DNA of 8,269 nt from an uncultured Actinomycetes bacterium (GTDB taxonomy: Bacteria; Actinomycetota; Acidimicrobiia; Acidimicrobiales; Microtrichaceae), in the NCBI GenBank assembly GCA_903941145.1, contig CAJANQ010000587.1, forward strand, positions 1 to 8,269. Direction: 5' to 3'. Below, one piece after another: positions 1 through 6,795 of this stretch. The position numbers were made by a program, and so were the translations under genes. The notes beneath the pieces are model-generated. The model saw nothing but the letters and a program-made list of their open reading frames with translations. It did no database searches and had not been told where the DNA came from. Numbering within the stretch: position 1 is the stretch's first letter; each line of letters begins with the position of its first letter.

Positions 1-2
1 AC

Positions 3-1676
3 GCGTCGGGCACCTTTGCCGGCTGCGGTGTGGACGACAGCTCCTGGCACGGCACGCACGTGGCGGGGACCATCGCCGCTGCGACCAACAACGGCATCGG
101 CGTCGCCGGCATCGCCCCGGGCTCGAAGATCCTGCCGGTGCGGGTGCTCGGCAAGTGTGGCGGCTACACCTCTGACATCGTCGACGGCATGCGGTGGTCC
201 GCCGGCCTGGCCGTCACCGGCGTTCCGACCAACCCCAACCCCGCCGCCGTGCTCAACCTGAGCCTGGGCGGCAGCGGCGCCTGCAGCACCACGCAGCAGC
301 AGGCGATCAACGACATCACCGCGGTGGGCGCCACCGTGGTGGTCGCCGCCGGCAACTCCAACATCAACGCGTCCAACGCACAGCCGGCCAACTGCGCCGG
401 CGTGGTCACGGTGGCCGCCACCGGCTCGACCGGCAGCCGGGCGTACTACAGCAACTACGGCTCGCTCGTGGAGATCTCGGCGCCGGGTGGCGACTCGCAG
501 CTGACCCCCGGCACCGTGCTGTCCACGTTGAACGCCGGCCTGACCTCGCCGGGCGCCGACAACTACGTCGGCTACCAGGGGACGTCGATGGCCACGCCGC
601 ACGTCGCCGGTGTTGCTGCGCTGGTCAAGTCGGTCCGCCCCTCGGCATCGCCGGCGACGGTGCTGAGCCTCCTGCAGGCGACTGCGGCGCCGTTCCCGGC
701 GGGGAGCACCTGCACGACGGCGCTCTGCGGCAGGGGGATGATGGACGCGGCAGCGGCCGTAGCCTCGGCCGCCTCCACCGGCCCCCGCACGCTGGGCGCG
801 TTCTCCAAGACGGTGCCTGCGCCCGGCGCAACCGCAGTGTCCGGCCCCTCGACCACTCTGCAGTGGACGGCGAGCAGCGGTGCCACCGGCTACGAGGTCT
901 GCGTCGTGACGGGTCTGACGACCCCCTGCACTACATGGACGTCGGCCGGTGCGGCGACGAGCGTCACGGTCTCCGGCCTCACGAGCGCCACCCTCTACTC
1001 CTGGCAGGTGCGTGCCGTGTCCGGCGCCACCTCGGCCGAGGCCAACGTCTCGCTGCGGTCCACGTTCACCACCGGGACCTTCGTCTCGGCCCCGGGTGCG
1101 CTGTCCAAGACCAGCCCGGCCAACGCCGCCACCGGCCAGGCCCTCTCCCTGACGCTGTCGTGGGCCGCGAGCACGGGTGCGACCAGCTACGAGTACTGCA
1201 TGGACGCCACGGTGAACTCCGTCTGTGACGGCACCTGGACCTCCACCGGCACCACCCGCACCGCGTCCCGCACCGGGCTGGCCTACTCGACCCGCTACGA
1301 GTGGCAGGTCCGGGCCCGCAACACCGCAGGGGTGACCAACGCCAACGCCGGCTCGTGGTGGACCTTCACCACTGTGGCGCTCCCGCTGCCGGGTGCGTTC
1401 AACAAGACCAGCCCGTCGAACAACGCGACGGGCCGGACCACCACCCTGACGCTGTCGTGGGCTGCGAGCACCAACGTGGTCCGTTACGAGGTCTGCTTCG
1501 ACAAGGTCAACAACGGCATCTGTGACGGCGTCTGGACCTCGGTAGGTACTGCACGAAGCGCGACTGCTTCGGCGCTGACGGCCCGGACCGCCTACTACTG
1601 GCAGGTGCGATCGGTGAACGCCACTGGGACGACCAACGCCAACGCCGGCACCTGGTGGAAGTTCACCACGAGGTAG
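3..1676 (+). CDS. Secreted S8 (subtilisin-family) serine protease with three FnIII-like modules, 5' truncated
   Basis: The reading frame is open from the window edge, so the start, signal peptide, any propeptide and the catalytic Asp region lie upstream. Visible catalytic features are the His motif HGTHVAGT (His codon 48-50), the oxyanion Asn in AAGN (codon 354-356) and the Ser motif GTSMATPHVAG (Ser codon 585-587). In S8 peptidases these belong to the Asp-His-Ser triad that hydrolyses peptide bonds outside the cell. The catalytic domain ends near 770. Three modules of about 99 residues follow (about 792-1076, 1092-1373, 1389-1670), each with a WQVR strand and a CX8C pair; they look like FnIII domains and probably bind surfaces or glycans or act as spacers. 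Cysteines in the catalytic part (for example STCTTALC) suit an exported protein. No sorting motif is seen after the last module, so the protein is probably released. The gene converges on the GH18 gene. The family call is very secure; the substrate is unknown. Confidence 0.96.
   Translation, partial: ASGTFAGCGVDDSSWHGTHVAGTIAAATNNGIGVAGIAPGSKILPVRVLGKCGGYTSDIVDGMRWSAGLAVTGVPTNPNPAAVLNLSLGGSGACSTTQQQAINDITAVGATVVVAAGNSNINASNAQPANCAGVVTVAATGSTGSRAYYSNYGSLVEISAPGGDSQLTPGTVLSTLNAGLTSPGADNYVGYQGTSMATPHVAGVAALVKSVRPSASPATVLSLLQATAAPFPAGSTCTTALCGRGMMDAAAAVASAASTGPRTLGAFSKTVPAPGATAVSGPSTTLQWTASSGATGYEVCVVTGLTTPCTTWTSAGAATSVTVSGLTSATLYSWQVRAVSGATSAEANVSLRSTFTTGTFVSAPGALSKTSPANAATGQALSLTLSWAASTGATSYEYCMDATVNSVCDGTWTSTGTTRTASRTGLAYSTRYEWQVRARNTAGVTNANAGSWWTFTTVALPLPGAFNKTSPSNNATGRTTTLTLSWAASTNVVRYEVCFDKVNNGICDGVWTSVGTARSATASALTARTAYYWQVRSVNATGTTNANAGTWWKFTTR
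792..1670 (+). repeat. Three tandem FnIII-like modules with a 297-bp period between the last two
   Basis: Three homologous segments encode modules of about 95-99 residues. Units 2 and 3 are closest: a 19-nt identical block (CCCTGACGCTGTCGTGGGC) occurs at 1147-1165 and 1444-1462, and another (GACCAACGCCAACGCCGGC) at 1334-1352 and 1631-1649. Both pairs are exactly 297 nt (99 codons) apart, which points to in-frame duplication. Unit 1 is more diverged and about one codon out of register. Each unit has a two-cysteine CX8C element and a WQVR motif near its end. Confidence 0.85.
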
Positions 1677-1712
1677 TCGCCACGTAGTCGGCAGCGGCAC
1701 CTCGACGAGCAG

Positions 1713-1742
1713 GGCCGGTGCGCACCGCGGTGTGCGCCGGCC
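1713..1742 (+). terminator. Hairpin terminator candidate after the S8 protease gene
   Basis: The stem begins 37 nt after the protease stop. Arm GGCCGGTGCGCAC (1713-1725) pairs over 13 positions with GTGTGCGCCGGCC (1730-1742), including two G-U pairs, around a CGCG loop. No T-run follows, as is common in high-GC actinobacteria. Read on the minus strand the two G-U pairs become C-A mismatches, so the stem is better formed in the protease transcript than in the convergent GH18 transcript, though it may slow both. Confidence 0.6.
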
Positions 1743-1747
1743 TGCCG

Positions 1748-3475
1748 TCAGCGGGTCGGCGCTGCCGCCGGCTTCGGCACCACGGTCGTGGTCGACGTGG
1801 TCGACGTGGGCGGCGGGACGTCGGTGACCGGCTGCCAGGGGCTCTCCCAGTGGCGGTCCTTCTTGGGGGTGTCCCCGAGCGAGTACCACTTGGCCTCGTA
1901 CGCCATGCCCCGGAAGAGCACCCGGGTCCCCTTCGTGTAGGACACGACCTCCGACCACTTGGGGTAGGTGCCCTCAGGGATGTCGGGCCGCGGGGCGGGC
2001 TTGTCGGTGGGCAGCACCGGGCCGAGGTAGTGCCACGGCGTGTCCCACTCGTGCTCGACGGGAGCGTCGGGCATGTCGGTGCGGGTCCACCACTTGGCCT
2101 CGTAGACGTTGCCGTGCCAGACGACCTTCTCGCCCATGGGGTAGGGGGTGTCGGCCTGCCAGATCGGGTATGGGCTCGTCCGGGCGTCGTCCACCACCGC
2201 ACGGGCGGAGGTCCTGTCGATCGTGGTGGAGGGGCTGTCGCCGTCGTCGGAACCGGTGGCCATCGGCCGGCCGGTCAGGTTGTCGAGGATCCTCCCGAAC
2301 TCACCCAGCTCCTGCTCCTGGCCGCTGCAGGTGTTGCTGACCGCCGCATCCTCGATCTGCTTGCCGCACTGGGCGTCACGGTTGGCCGACCACATCGACA
2401 GCCGCCCCATGCCGTGGACCCGTGCGAACGAGAGCAGCGTGCGTGCGTCACCGAGGGTGAAGACGTCGTCCCTGGTGTCGTTCTGGCCGATCATGGGCGT
2501 GGCGCCCACCTTGGCCCAGACCTGGGCGCTCGTGAGCGTGGTGCCCGAGGCCCGGTAGGCGCGGGACAGCTGTCGGTGCAGCGCAAGGAGCGCCTGCTCG
2601 TTGGCCTGTGCCATGGAGGTCCCGGCCGGACGGCCTGCCCCGTAGTCCATGACCATGCCGTTGACCCCGGCCAGGTCGACTCCGGTGGCGATCGTCGTCG
2701 CCACCAGCTTCTGGCCTGCCTCGGTCATCCCGTCGACACCGACGGGTACCGTAAGCCACACGGCGAGCGGCTTGCCCTTCTTGGCGGCCTTCTTCTGCAG
2801 GGCCGTGAGTGCGGCCCCCCTGCGGAGGTTCGCGTAGTCGTCGGCGAGGGCCGTTCCCTCGACGTCGATGTCGATGGTGGACAGGTGGTAGCGGGACACG
2901 ACCTTGCCGTAGGCCTCGGCGAGCGCTTCCGGGGTCTCGCACCGGAGGGCCAGCTCGTCGTTGGTGAGACCGCCGAACGAGACCACCGGTTCGCCGCCGG
3001 CTGAGCGGAGGCGGGCGATCTTGCGGTCGAGGTCGAATGCGGTCGCCGCGCCCTGCAGGTCGACGAACGTGCCCCAGGTGGGCTCGCAGCCGCCGTCACG
3101 GTCGGCGACGACGAACCCGAGCACGACGTCCTTCGGGGCGCCGTCGGCGGGGTTCTCGAAGGCATAGCTGGGGACCAGGGTGGCGTCGACGTACGGGGCG
3201 AACCACGCGTCCTTCGAGCCGGTCGCAGAACTGTCGATCGTGCGTCGGACCATGGCGGCGCTGCCGCCTGCGACCGCCACGACGAGGAAGATCGCAACCA
3301 TGACCCGGACGGGGGAGAGCCGCCGTCGGCGTGACGCTGCGACCTGCGGCTGGGCAGCGCCGTCGGGAGCGACGTCGTCGGCCGGCGGGTCGATGGGAGT
3401 GGGGGTGTCGTTCTGCGACGGCACGACTCGGTCCGATCTGTGGGTCGGCGCCGCGGGCGGCGCTGGCTTCAACAC
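1748..3475 (-). CDS. Membrane-anchored GH18 chitinase-like hydrolase with two C-terminal chitin-binding modules
   Basis: From a GTG at 3475 this is a 575-residue protein. A Pro-rich N-terminus and RRRR stop-transfer patch precede one membrane segment (about 57-77), giving an outside-facing enzyme. The GH18 domain spans about 90-400: DIDVE (202-206) supplies the DxDxE acid cluster with Glu206 as likely acid/base; MVMDYG (274-279) and SMWSANRD (360-367) match the PF-ChiA-like branch of GH18. Four cysteines (130, 179, 370, 383) could form disulfides. Two CBM5/12-type modules follow (about 435-485 and 503-550), each with the hallmark AKW[WY], then a Thr/Pro tail. Family enzymes cleave beta-1,4-GlcNAc polymers; the actual substrate is unproven. 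The frame stays open to an ATG at 3583, but the stretch above 3475 is AT-richer, carries palindromes and a -10-like box, and AGAAGAAG precedes the GTG, so I prefer the shorter form; another GTG gives residue 18. It is divergent from the GT2 synthase. Confidence 0.87.
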   Translation of the reverse strand: MLKPAPPAAPTHRSDRVVPSQNDTPTPIDPPADDVAPDGAAQPQVAASRRRRLSPVRVMVAIFLVVAVAGGSAAMVRRTIDSSATGSKDAWFAPYVDATLVPSYAFENPADGAPKDVVLGFVVADRDGGCEPTWGTFVDLQGAATAFDLDRKIARLRSAGGEPVVSFGGLTNDELALRCETPEALAEAYGKVVSRYHLSTIDIDVEGTALADDYANLRRGAALTALQKKAAKKGKPLAVWLTVPVGVDGMTEAGQKLVATTIATGVDLAGVNGMVMDYGAGRPAGTSMAQANEQALLALHRQLSRAYRASGTTLTSAQVWAKVGATPMIGQNDTRDDVFTLGDARTLLSFARVHGMGRLSMWSANRDAQCGKQIEDAAVSNTCSGQEQELGEFGRILDNLTGRPMATGSDDGDSPSTTIDRTSARAVVDDARTSPYPIWQADTPYPMGEKVVWHGNVYEAKWWTRTDMPDAPVEHEWDTPWHYLGPVLPTDKPAPRPDIPEGTYPKWSEVVSYTKGTRVLFRGMAYEAKWYSLGDTPKKDRHWESPWQPVTDVPPPTSTTSTTTVVPKPAAAPTR

Positions 3476-3510
3476 GTGCTGAAACTTCTTCTGGAAAGGT
3501 CTTCGCAGCC

Positions 3511-3516
3511 ACCGTA
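3511..3516 (-). promoter_or_regulatory. -10-like box TACGGT for the GH18 gene
   Basis: On the minus strand TACGGT fits the actinobacterial TANNNT -10 pattern. It would place transcription start near 3504, giving a leader of about 30 nt before the GTG at 3475 with the purine-rich AGAAGAAG inside it. No convincing -35 was found. This box is one reason for preferring the shorter GH18 start. Confidence 0.35.
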
Positions 3517-3561
3517 CGAAGAGTCTTCTTCCACGGGAATGGGTACAAGTCCCGCCCCACT

Positions 3562-3575
3562 GGGCCGATCGGCCC
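3562..3575. promoter_or_regulatory. 14-bp perfect palindrome between the two divergent starts
   Basis: GGGCCGATCGGCCC reads identically on both strands. It lies near the midpoint of the 165-bp gap between the proposed GH18 and synthase start codons. It could be a dimeric repressor or activator site or, if transcribed, a short stem. GC-rich sequence makes such palindromes easier to find by chance, so the assignment is tentative. Confidence 0.4.
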
Positions 3576-3640
3576 CCCTGCATGGGTGCAACTACCCGAA
3601 GACCTTTCTATCGACGGTCGAGCCCCGTACACATGTCCCC

Positions 3641-6307
3641 ATGAGCCAAGTGAACGGTAACGACGCGTCGGACTCCGAATCCCCCGATCCCAGTGACAGC
3701 AAGGATCTTGCTGTTCGTGAACGCCCACGGCGACGTCGACAGATCGGGTCCGACAAGCGACCTGCACCTCTGCCGGCCGTGCCGCGCTCGCCCGGCCGCC
3801 GCCAGATCAGCGCCGCCCGGTTCGCCATCGTGCTGACGCTGTCGGCCTGGACCGCCTACGTGGTCGACCAGGTCGTCCGGCTCGTATCGGGCGCACCGAG
3901 CTTGCGGGGCTGGATCGAGACCGTCACCTACTTCTTGGTCGTGACGGCGCTGACGGCCTCGGCGCTGGCCTACCTCATCACCCGGCTGGGCTACCTGTAC
4001 CGCACCCGTGACCACCACCGGGTCCCACGGGCCACGATCGACGACTTCTTCTCCGGCTCGATGCCCACGCTGACCGCGATCGTGCCGTCGTACCGGGAGG
4101 ACTCGCGGATCATCCGCCAGACGCTGCTCTCCGCTGCGCTGCAGGAGTACCCGTTCATGCGGATCGTGCTCCTCATCGACGACCCGCCGGCCCCCACGTC
4201 GGCAGGCGAGCTCGAGCTCCTGGACCAGGCACGTGCGGTGCCCGTGGAGATCCAGGCGCTGCTCGACGGGCCGCGGCGGAAGTTCGAGGAGGCGCTCAGC
4301 GCCTTCGAGGGCTCGACGACAAGCTCGGACGCCGAGTGGCGGGCACGGCTCGTCGAGCTTGCCGGTCTCTACGACGACGCGGCGGACTGGCTCAACGAAC
4401 AGGCGGGGAGCCTGGAGATCGTCGACCACTCGGACGAGTTCCTGGCCGACGAGGTGCTGTCACGCCTGGCCGGCGAGATGACCGAGGTGGCCTCGGCACT
4501 GCGGGGCGCGGCGGAGGAAGGCATCGCGATCAGCGAGCGCCGTGTGCTCCAGCTCTACCGGCGCCTTGCGTGGACCTTTGCCGCGGACCTCTCCTCGTTC
4601 GAGCGCAAGCAGTACGTGTCGCTCTCGAGCGAGCCGAACAAGGCCATGAACCTCAACAGCTACATCGGCCTGATGGGGCGCCGGTTCCGTGTCCAGGAGA
4701 CTTCCAACGGACAGGTGCTGATCGAGGTCAGGGGCGAGGCGTGCGACCTTTCGGTCCCGGACCCCGACTACGTGCTCACCCTCGACGCGGACAGCATCCT
4801 GCTGCCCGAGTACTGCCTGCGGCTGGTGCACCACATGGAGCTGGCGGGCTCGGAGCGCCTGGCCGTCACCCAGACCCCATACAGCGCGTACCCCGGTGCG
4901 CCGACCCGCATCGAGCGCATCAGCGGTGCCACCACCGACCTCCAGCACATCGTGCACCAGGGCCTGACCCGTCACGACGCCACCTTCTGGGTGGGCGCCA
5001 ACGCGGTGCTCCGCAAGAGTGCGCTCGACGACATCTGCGAGGTCGACCTCGAGGACGGGCTGCCGATCCGCCGGTACATCCAGGACCGCACCCCGATCGA
5101 GGACACCGAGTCGAGCATCGACATCCGCCTGCGCGGCTGGAACCTCTACAACTACCCGGAACGTCTGAGCTACAGCGCGACGCCGCCCGACTTCGGCTCG
5201 CTCTGCGTCCAGCGCCAGCGGTGGGCCAACGGCGGTCTGAACATGCTGTCGAAGTACCGGCAGCTGATGCGGCAGCGCCGCGCCGACGGGTGCGTCGGGG
5301 CGATGGCCGAAGGCTTCCTCCGGCTCAACTACCTGGCCTCGATCACCTGGGCGAGCCTTGGACTGTTCATCCTGCTCGTCTACCCCTACGACGACCGCCT
5401 GGTGAGCCCGGTCGCGCTCCTGACGGCGGTGCCGTACTTCGTCGCCATGTCCTCGGACCTCCGCCGCTGCGGCTACCGGCGGACCGACGTGTTCCGTATC
5501 TACGGGTTCAACCTGCTGCTCCTGGCCGTCAACACCGCCGGCGTGTTCAAGTCGATCGAGCAGTCCATCGGTGGTCAGAAGATCGCCTTCGCCCGGACCC
5601 CGAAGGTGCGTGACCGCACGGTGGCCCCGTTGAGCTTCGTGGTGATCCCGTACGTGATCGTCGCCGTGTCGGCCTGGACGCTGTGGCGAGACATCCAGTT
5701 CAGCCACTACACCCACGCCGTGTTTGCCGGGTCGAACGCGCTCCTCACCCTCTACGCCATCGTGGCGTTCGTGGGGATCCGTTACTCGCTCGCCGACATC
5801 CGGGTGAACCTGATGGAGCGGCTCTACGTCAAGGAGAAGGCCCCCGAGGTCGAGGTCGAGCCCGACTGGGTGTCGGTCCTCTACTACGGGTCGGCCGAGA
5901 CGTGGAAGTCGTCGCAGGTCAGCACGACGGTGGCCGCGCTGGCGCTCGTGGACCAGCAGCCCAGCGAGGTCGACAACGTGGTCGAGGCGCCGCACGCGTC
6001 GGCCGAGCTGTCGGGCGGCGGCGTGCCGCTCGAGGGGCCGGCCAGGCGGACGCTGCGGAGCCGGCTGTTCGGCCGGTCAGAGCGGCGGCGCTCGGACGAC
6101 CCCTCGGACACGCACGCCGCGCTGGTCCAGGCGTTCAGCGACTTCGTCCGGGAGTCGGGCGGCGACCTCGAGGTCCGGCTCGACGACAGGGTGATGTCGC
6201 TCGCCAAGCCGGCCGACGTCGTCGACCTCCGGGTCGGGACCGGGTCGGCCGAGCCGGCATCCGTTCCGGCCGACCGGCAGAACGGGTCAGGCCAGGCGGA
6301 GAACTAG
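3641..6307 (+). CDS. Processive GT2 polysaccharide synthase, BcsA-like membrane glycosyltransferase
   Basis: The 888-residue protein starts at ATG 3641; the open frame extends to 3440 but that extension overlaps the GH18 gene and the control region. A charged N-terminus precedes two membrane segments (about 60-84 and 94-117). The cytosolic GT2 domain carries the nucleotide-binding Asp pair in LIDDPP (178-183), DAD (382-384), the catalytic-base motif IEDTE (486-490) and QRQRW (524-528), the QxxRW motif of processive beta-glycan synthases. About five more membrane segments follow (about 563-582, 587-605, 617-636, 661-682, 693-713), with FARTPK (650-655) where BcsA has its gating-loop FxVTxK motif. 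Between the first Asp motif and DAD lies an extra helical stretch of roughly 130 residues. The C-terminal tail of about 165 residues has no PilZ signature I can see. It probably polymerises a UDP-sugar and extrudes the chain; cellulose, hyaluronan-like and GlcNAc polymers all remain possible. The divergent GH18 gene hints at a GlcNAc-type product. Confidence 0.9.
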   Translation: MSQVNGNDASDSESPDPSDSKDLAVRERPRRRRQIGSDKRPAPLPAVPRSPGRRQISAARFAIVLTLSAWTAYVVDQVVRLVSGAPSLRGWIETVTYFLVVTALTASALAYLITRLGYLYRTRDHHRVPRATIDDFFSGSMPTLTAIVPSYREDSRIIRQTLLSAALQEYPFMRIVLLIDDPPAPTSAGELELLDQARAVPVEIQALLDGPRRKFEEALSAFEGSTTSSDAEWRARLVELAGLYDDAADWLNEQAGSLEIVDHSDEFLADEVLSRLAGEMTEVASALRGAAEEGIAISERRVLQLYRRLAWTFAADLSSFERKQYVSLSSEPNKAMNLNSYIGLMGRRFRVQETSNGQVLIEVRGEACDLSVPDPDYVLTLDADSILLPEYCLRLVHHMELAGSERLAVTQTPYSAYPGAPTRIERISGATTDLQHIVHQGLTRHDATFWVGANAVLRKSALDDICEVDLEDGLPIRRYIQDRTPIEDTESSIDIRLRGWNLYNYPERLSYSATPPDFGSLCVQRQRWANGGLNMLSKYRQLMRQRRADGCVGAMAEGFLRLNYLASITWASLGLFILLVYPYDDRLVSPVALLTAVPYFVAMSSDLRRCGYRRTDVFRIYGFNLLLLAVNTAGVFKSIEQSIGGQKIAFARTPKVRDRTVAPLSFVVIPYVIVAVSAWTLWRDIQFSHYTHAVFAGSNALLTLYAIVAFVGIRYSLADIRVNLMERLYVKEKAPEVEVEPDWVSVLYYGSAETWKSSQVSTTVAALALVDQQPSEVDNVVEAPHASAELSGGGVPLEGPARRTLRSRLFGRSERRRSDDPSDTHAALVQAFSDFVRESGGDLEVRLDDRVMSLAKPADVVDLRVGTGSAEPASVPADRQNGSGQAEN
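6243..6275 (-). terminator. Hairpin downstream of smpB, inside the 3' end of the synthase gene
   Basis: Arms GGTCGGCCG (6243-6251) and CGGCCGACC (6267-6275) form a perfect 9-bp stem with a 15-nt loop. On the minus strand it begins 29 nt beyond the smpB stop, the place expected for a terminator, although the DNA also encodes the synthase C-terminus. No T-run follows. GC richness raises the chance of random stems. Confidence 0.35.
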
Positions 6308-6786
6308 TCGTCGGCGCTGCGGCGGCGGGCCCGGGACATCTCCCGGGCCGCCTCGCGGGCGGTGTCGCGCTCCATGATCGCCTGGCGCTTGTCGCCCACG
6401 TTCTTGCCCTTGCCCAGGGCGAGTTCGACCTTCACCCGGCCGTCCTTGAAGTAGAGCTTGGTCGGCACGAGCGTGAGCCGCTCGACCTGCATCTTGAGTC
6501 GCAGCCGGTCGATCTGGTGGCGGTGGAGCAGGAGCTTGCGGTCCCGCACCGCAACGTGGCCCGAGTGGGACTGCGCATGGGAGTAGGGCGCGACGTGCAG
6601 GCCGTGGAGCCAGACCTCGTTGCCCTCGATCGACGCCCAGGCCTCGGTCAGCTGCACCTTGGCCTCGCGCAGCGACTTCACCTCGCTGCCGAGCAGCACG
6701 ATGCCGCACTCGAACGTGTCGCCGAGCGTGTAGCGGTGCCGGGCCTGCCGGTTGGTGGCGACGACCTGTTCGCCGGTCTGCTTCAT
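6304..6786 (-). CDS. smpB: SsrA-binding protein SmpB (trans-translation)
   Basis: SmpB binds the tRNA-like end of tmRNA, brings it to stalled ribosomes and, through its C-terminal tail, mimics the missing codon-anticodon pairing so that the stalled peptide is tagged for degradation. At 160 residues the protein has the usual family length. Recognisable blocks are NRQARHRY (12-19), FECGIVLLGSEVKSLR (25-40), PYSHAQSHSG (67-76, a family-typical PY... start), RDRKLLLH (81-88), VPTKLYFKDGRVKVELALGKGK (107-128 region) and the basic tail with DKRQAI (132-137). Start ATG 6786 gives the expected N-terminus. A -10-like box nine bases upstream suggests a very short leader. The ssrA gene, often close to smpB, is not in this window. 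The stop overlaps that of the convergent synthase gene. Confidence 0.98.
   Translation of the reverse strand: MKQTGEQVVATNRQARHRYTLGDTFECGIVLLGSEVKSLREAKVQLTEAWASIEGNEVWLHGLHVAPYSHAQSHSGHVAVRDRKLLLHRHQIDRLRLKMQVERLTLVPTKLYFKDGRVKVELALGKGKNVGDKRQAIMERDTAREAAREMSRARRRSADD
6324..6352 (+). terminator. Hairpin after the synthase stop, inside the smpB coding end
   Basis: Nine contiguous pairs join GGCCCGGGA (6328-6336) with TCCCGGGCC (6341-6349) around a CATC loop; a further three pairs (6324-6326 with 6350-6352) add on if G6327 bulges. The stem starts 17 nt past the synthase stop, as expected for its terminator, and lies in the last codons of smpB. No T-run follows. Confidence 0.5.
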
Positions 6787-6795
6787 GGTGGGGCG

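Larger units (their letters stand above)
3494..3608. promoter_or_regulatory. 12-bp perfect inverted repeat in the divergent control region
   Basis: GAAAGGTCTTCG at 3494-3505 is the exact reverse complement of CGAAGACCTTTC at 3597-3608, the arms being separated by 91 bp. A related odd palindrome, GAAGA-G-TCTTC, lies between them at 3518-3528. One arm sits just downstream of the GH18 -10-like box and the other 32 bp before the synthase ATG, so each faces one gene. This arrangement would suit one regulator acting on both promoters, possibly with looping. The regulator is unknown. Confidence 0.5.

Noticed and set aside
1718..3004. Plus-strand open frame of 428 codons opposite the GH18 gene
   Set aside because: It is the antisense mirror of a clear GH18-CBM protein; its translation is Arg/Gly/Val-rich with no family resemblance.
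3476..3583. N-terminal extension of the GH18 protein to ATG 3583
   Set aside because: The added 36 codons have lower GC, contain the palindromes and a -10-like box, and extend a cytosolic tail without adding any motif.
3440..3640. N-terminal extension of the synthase to 3440
   Set aside because: The extra 67 residues overlap the GH18 5' coding end and the palindromic gap and have no family-like sequence; ATG 3641 is a better start.
4460..5995. Minus-strand open frame of 511 codons opposite the synthase
   Set aside because: Antisense of DAD/QRQRW-containing coding sequence; the His/Val/Asp/Arg-rich translation is typical of a GC-driven shadow frame.
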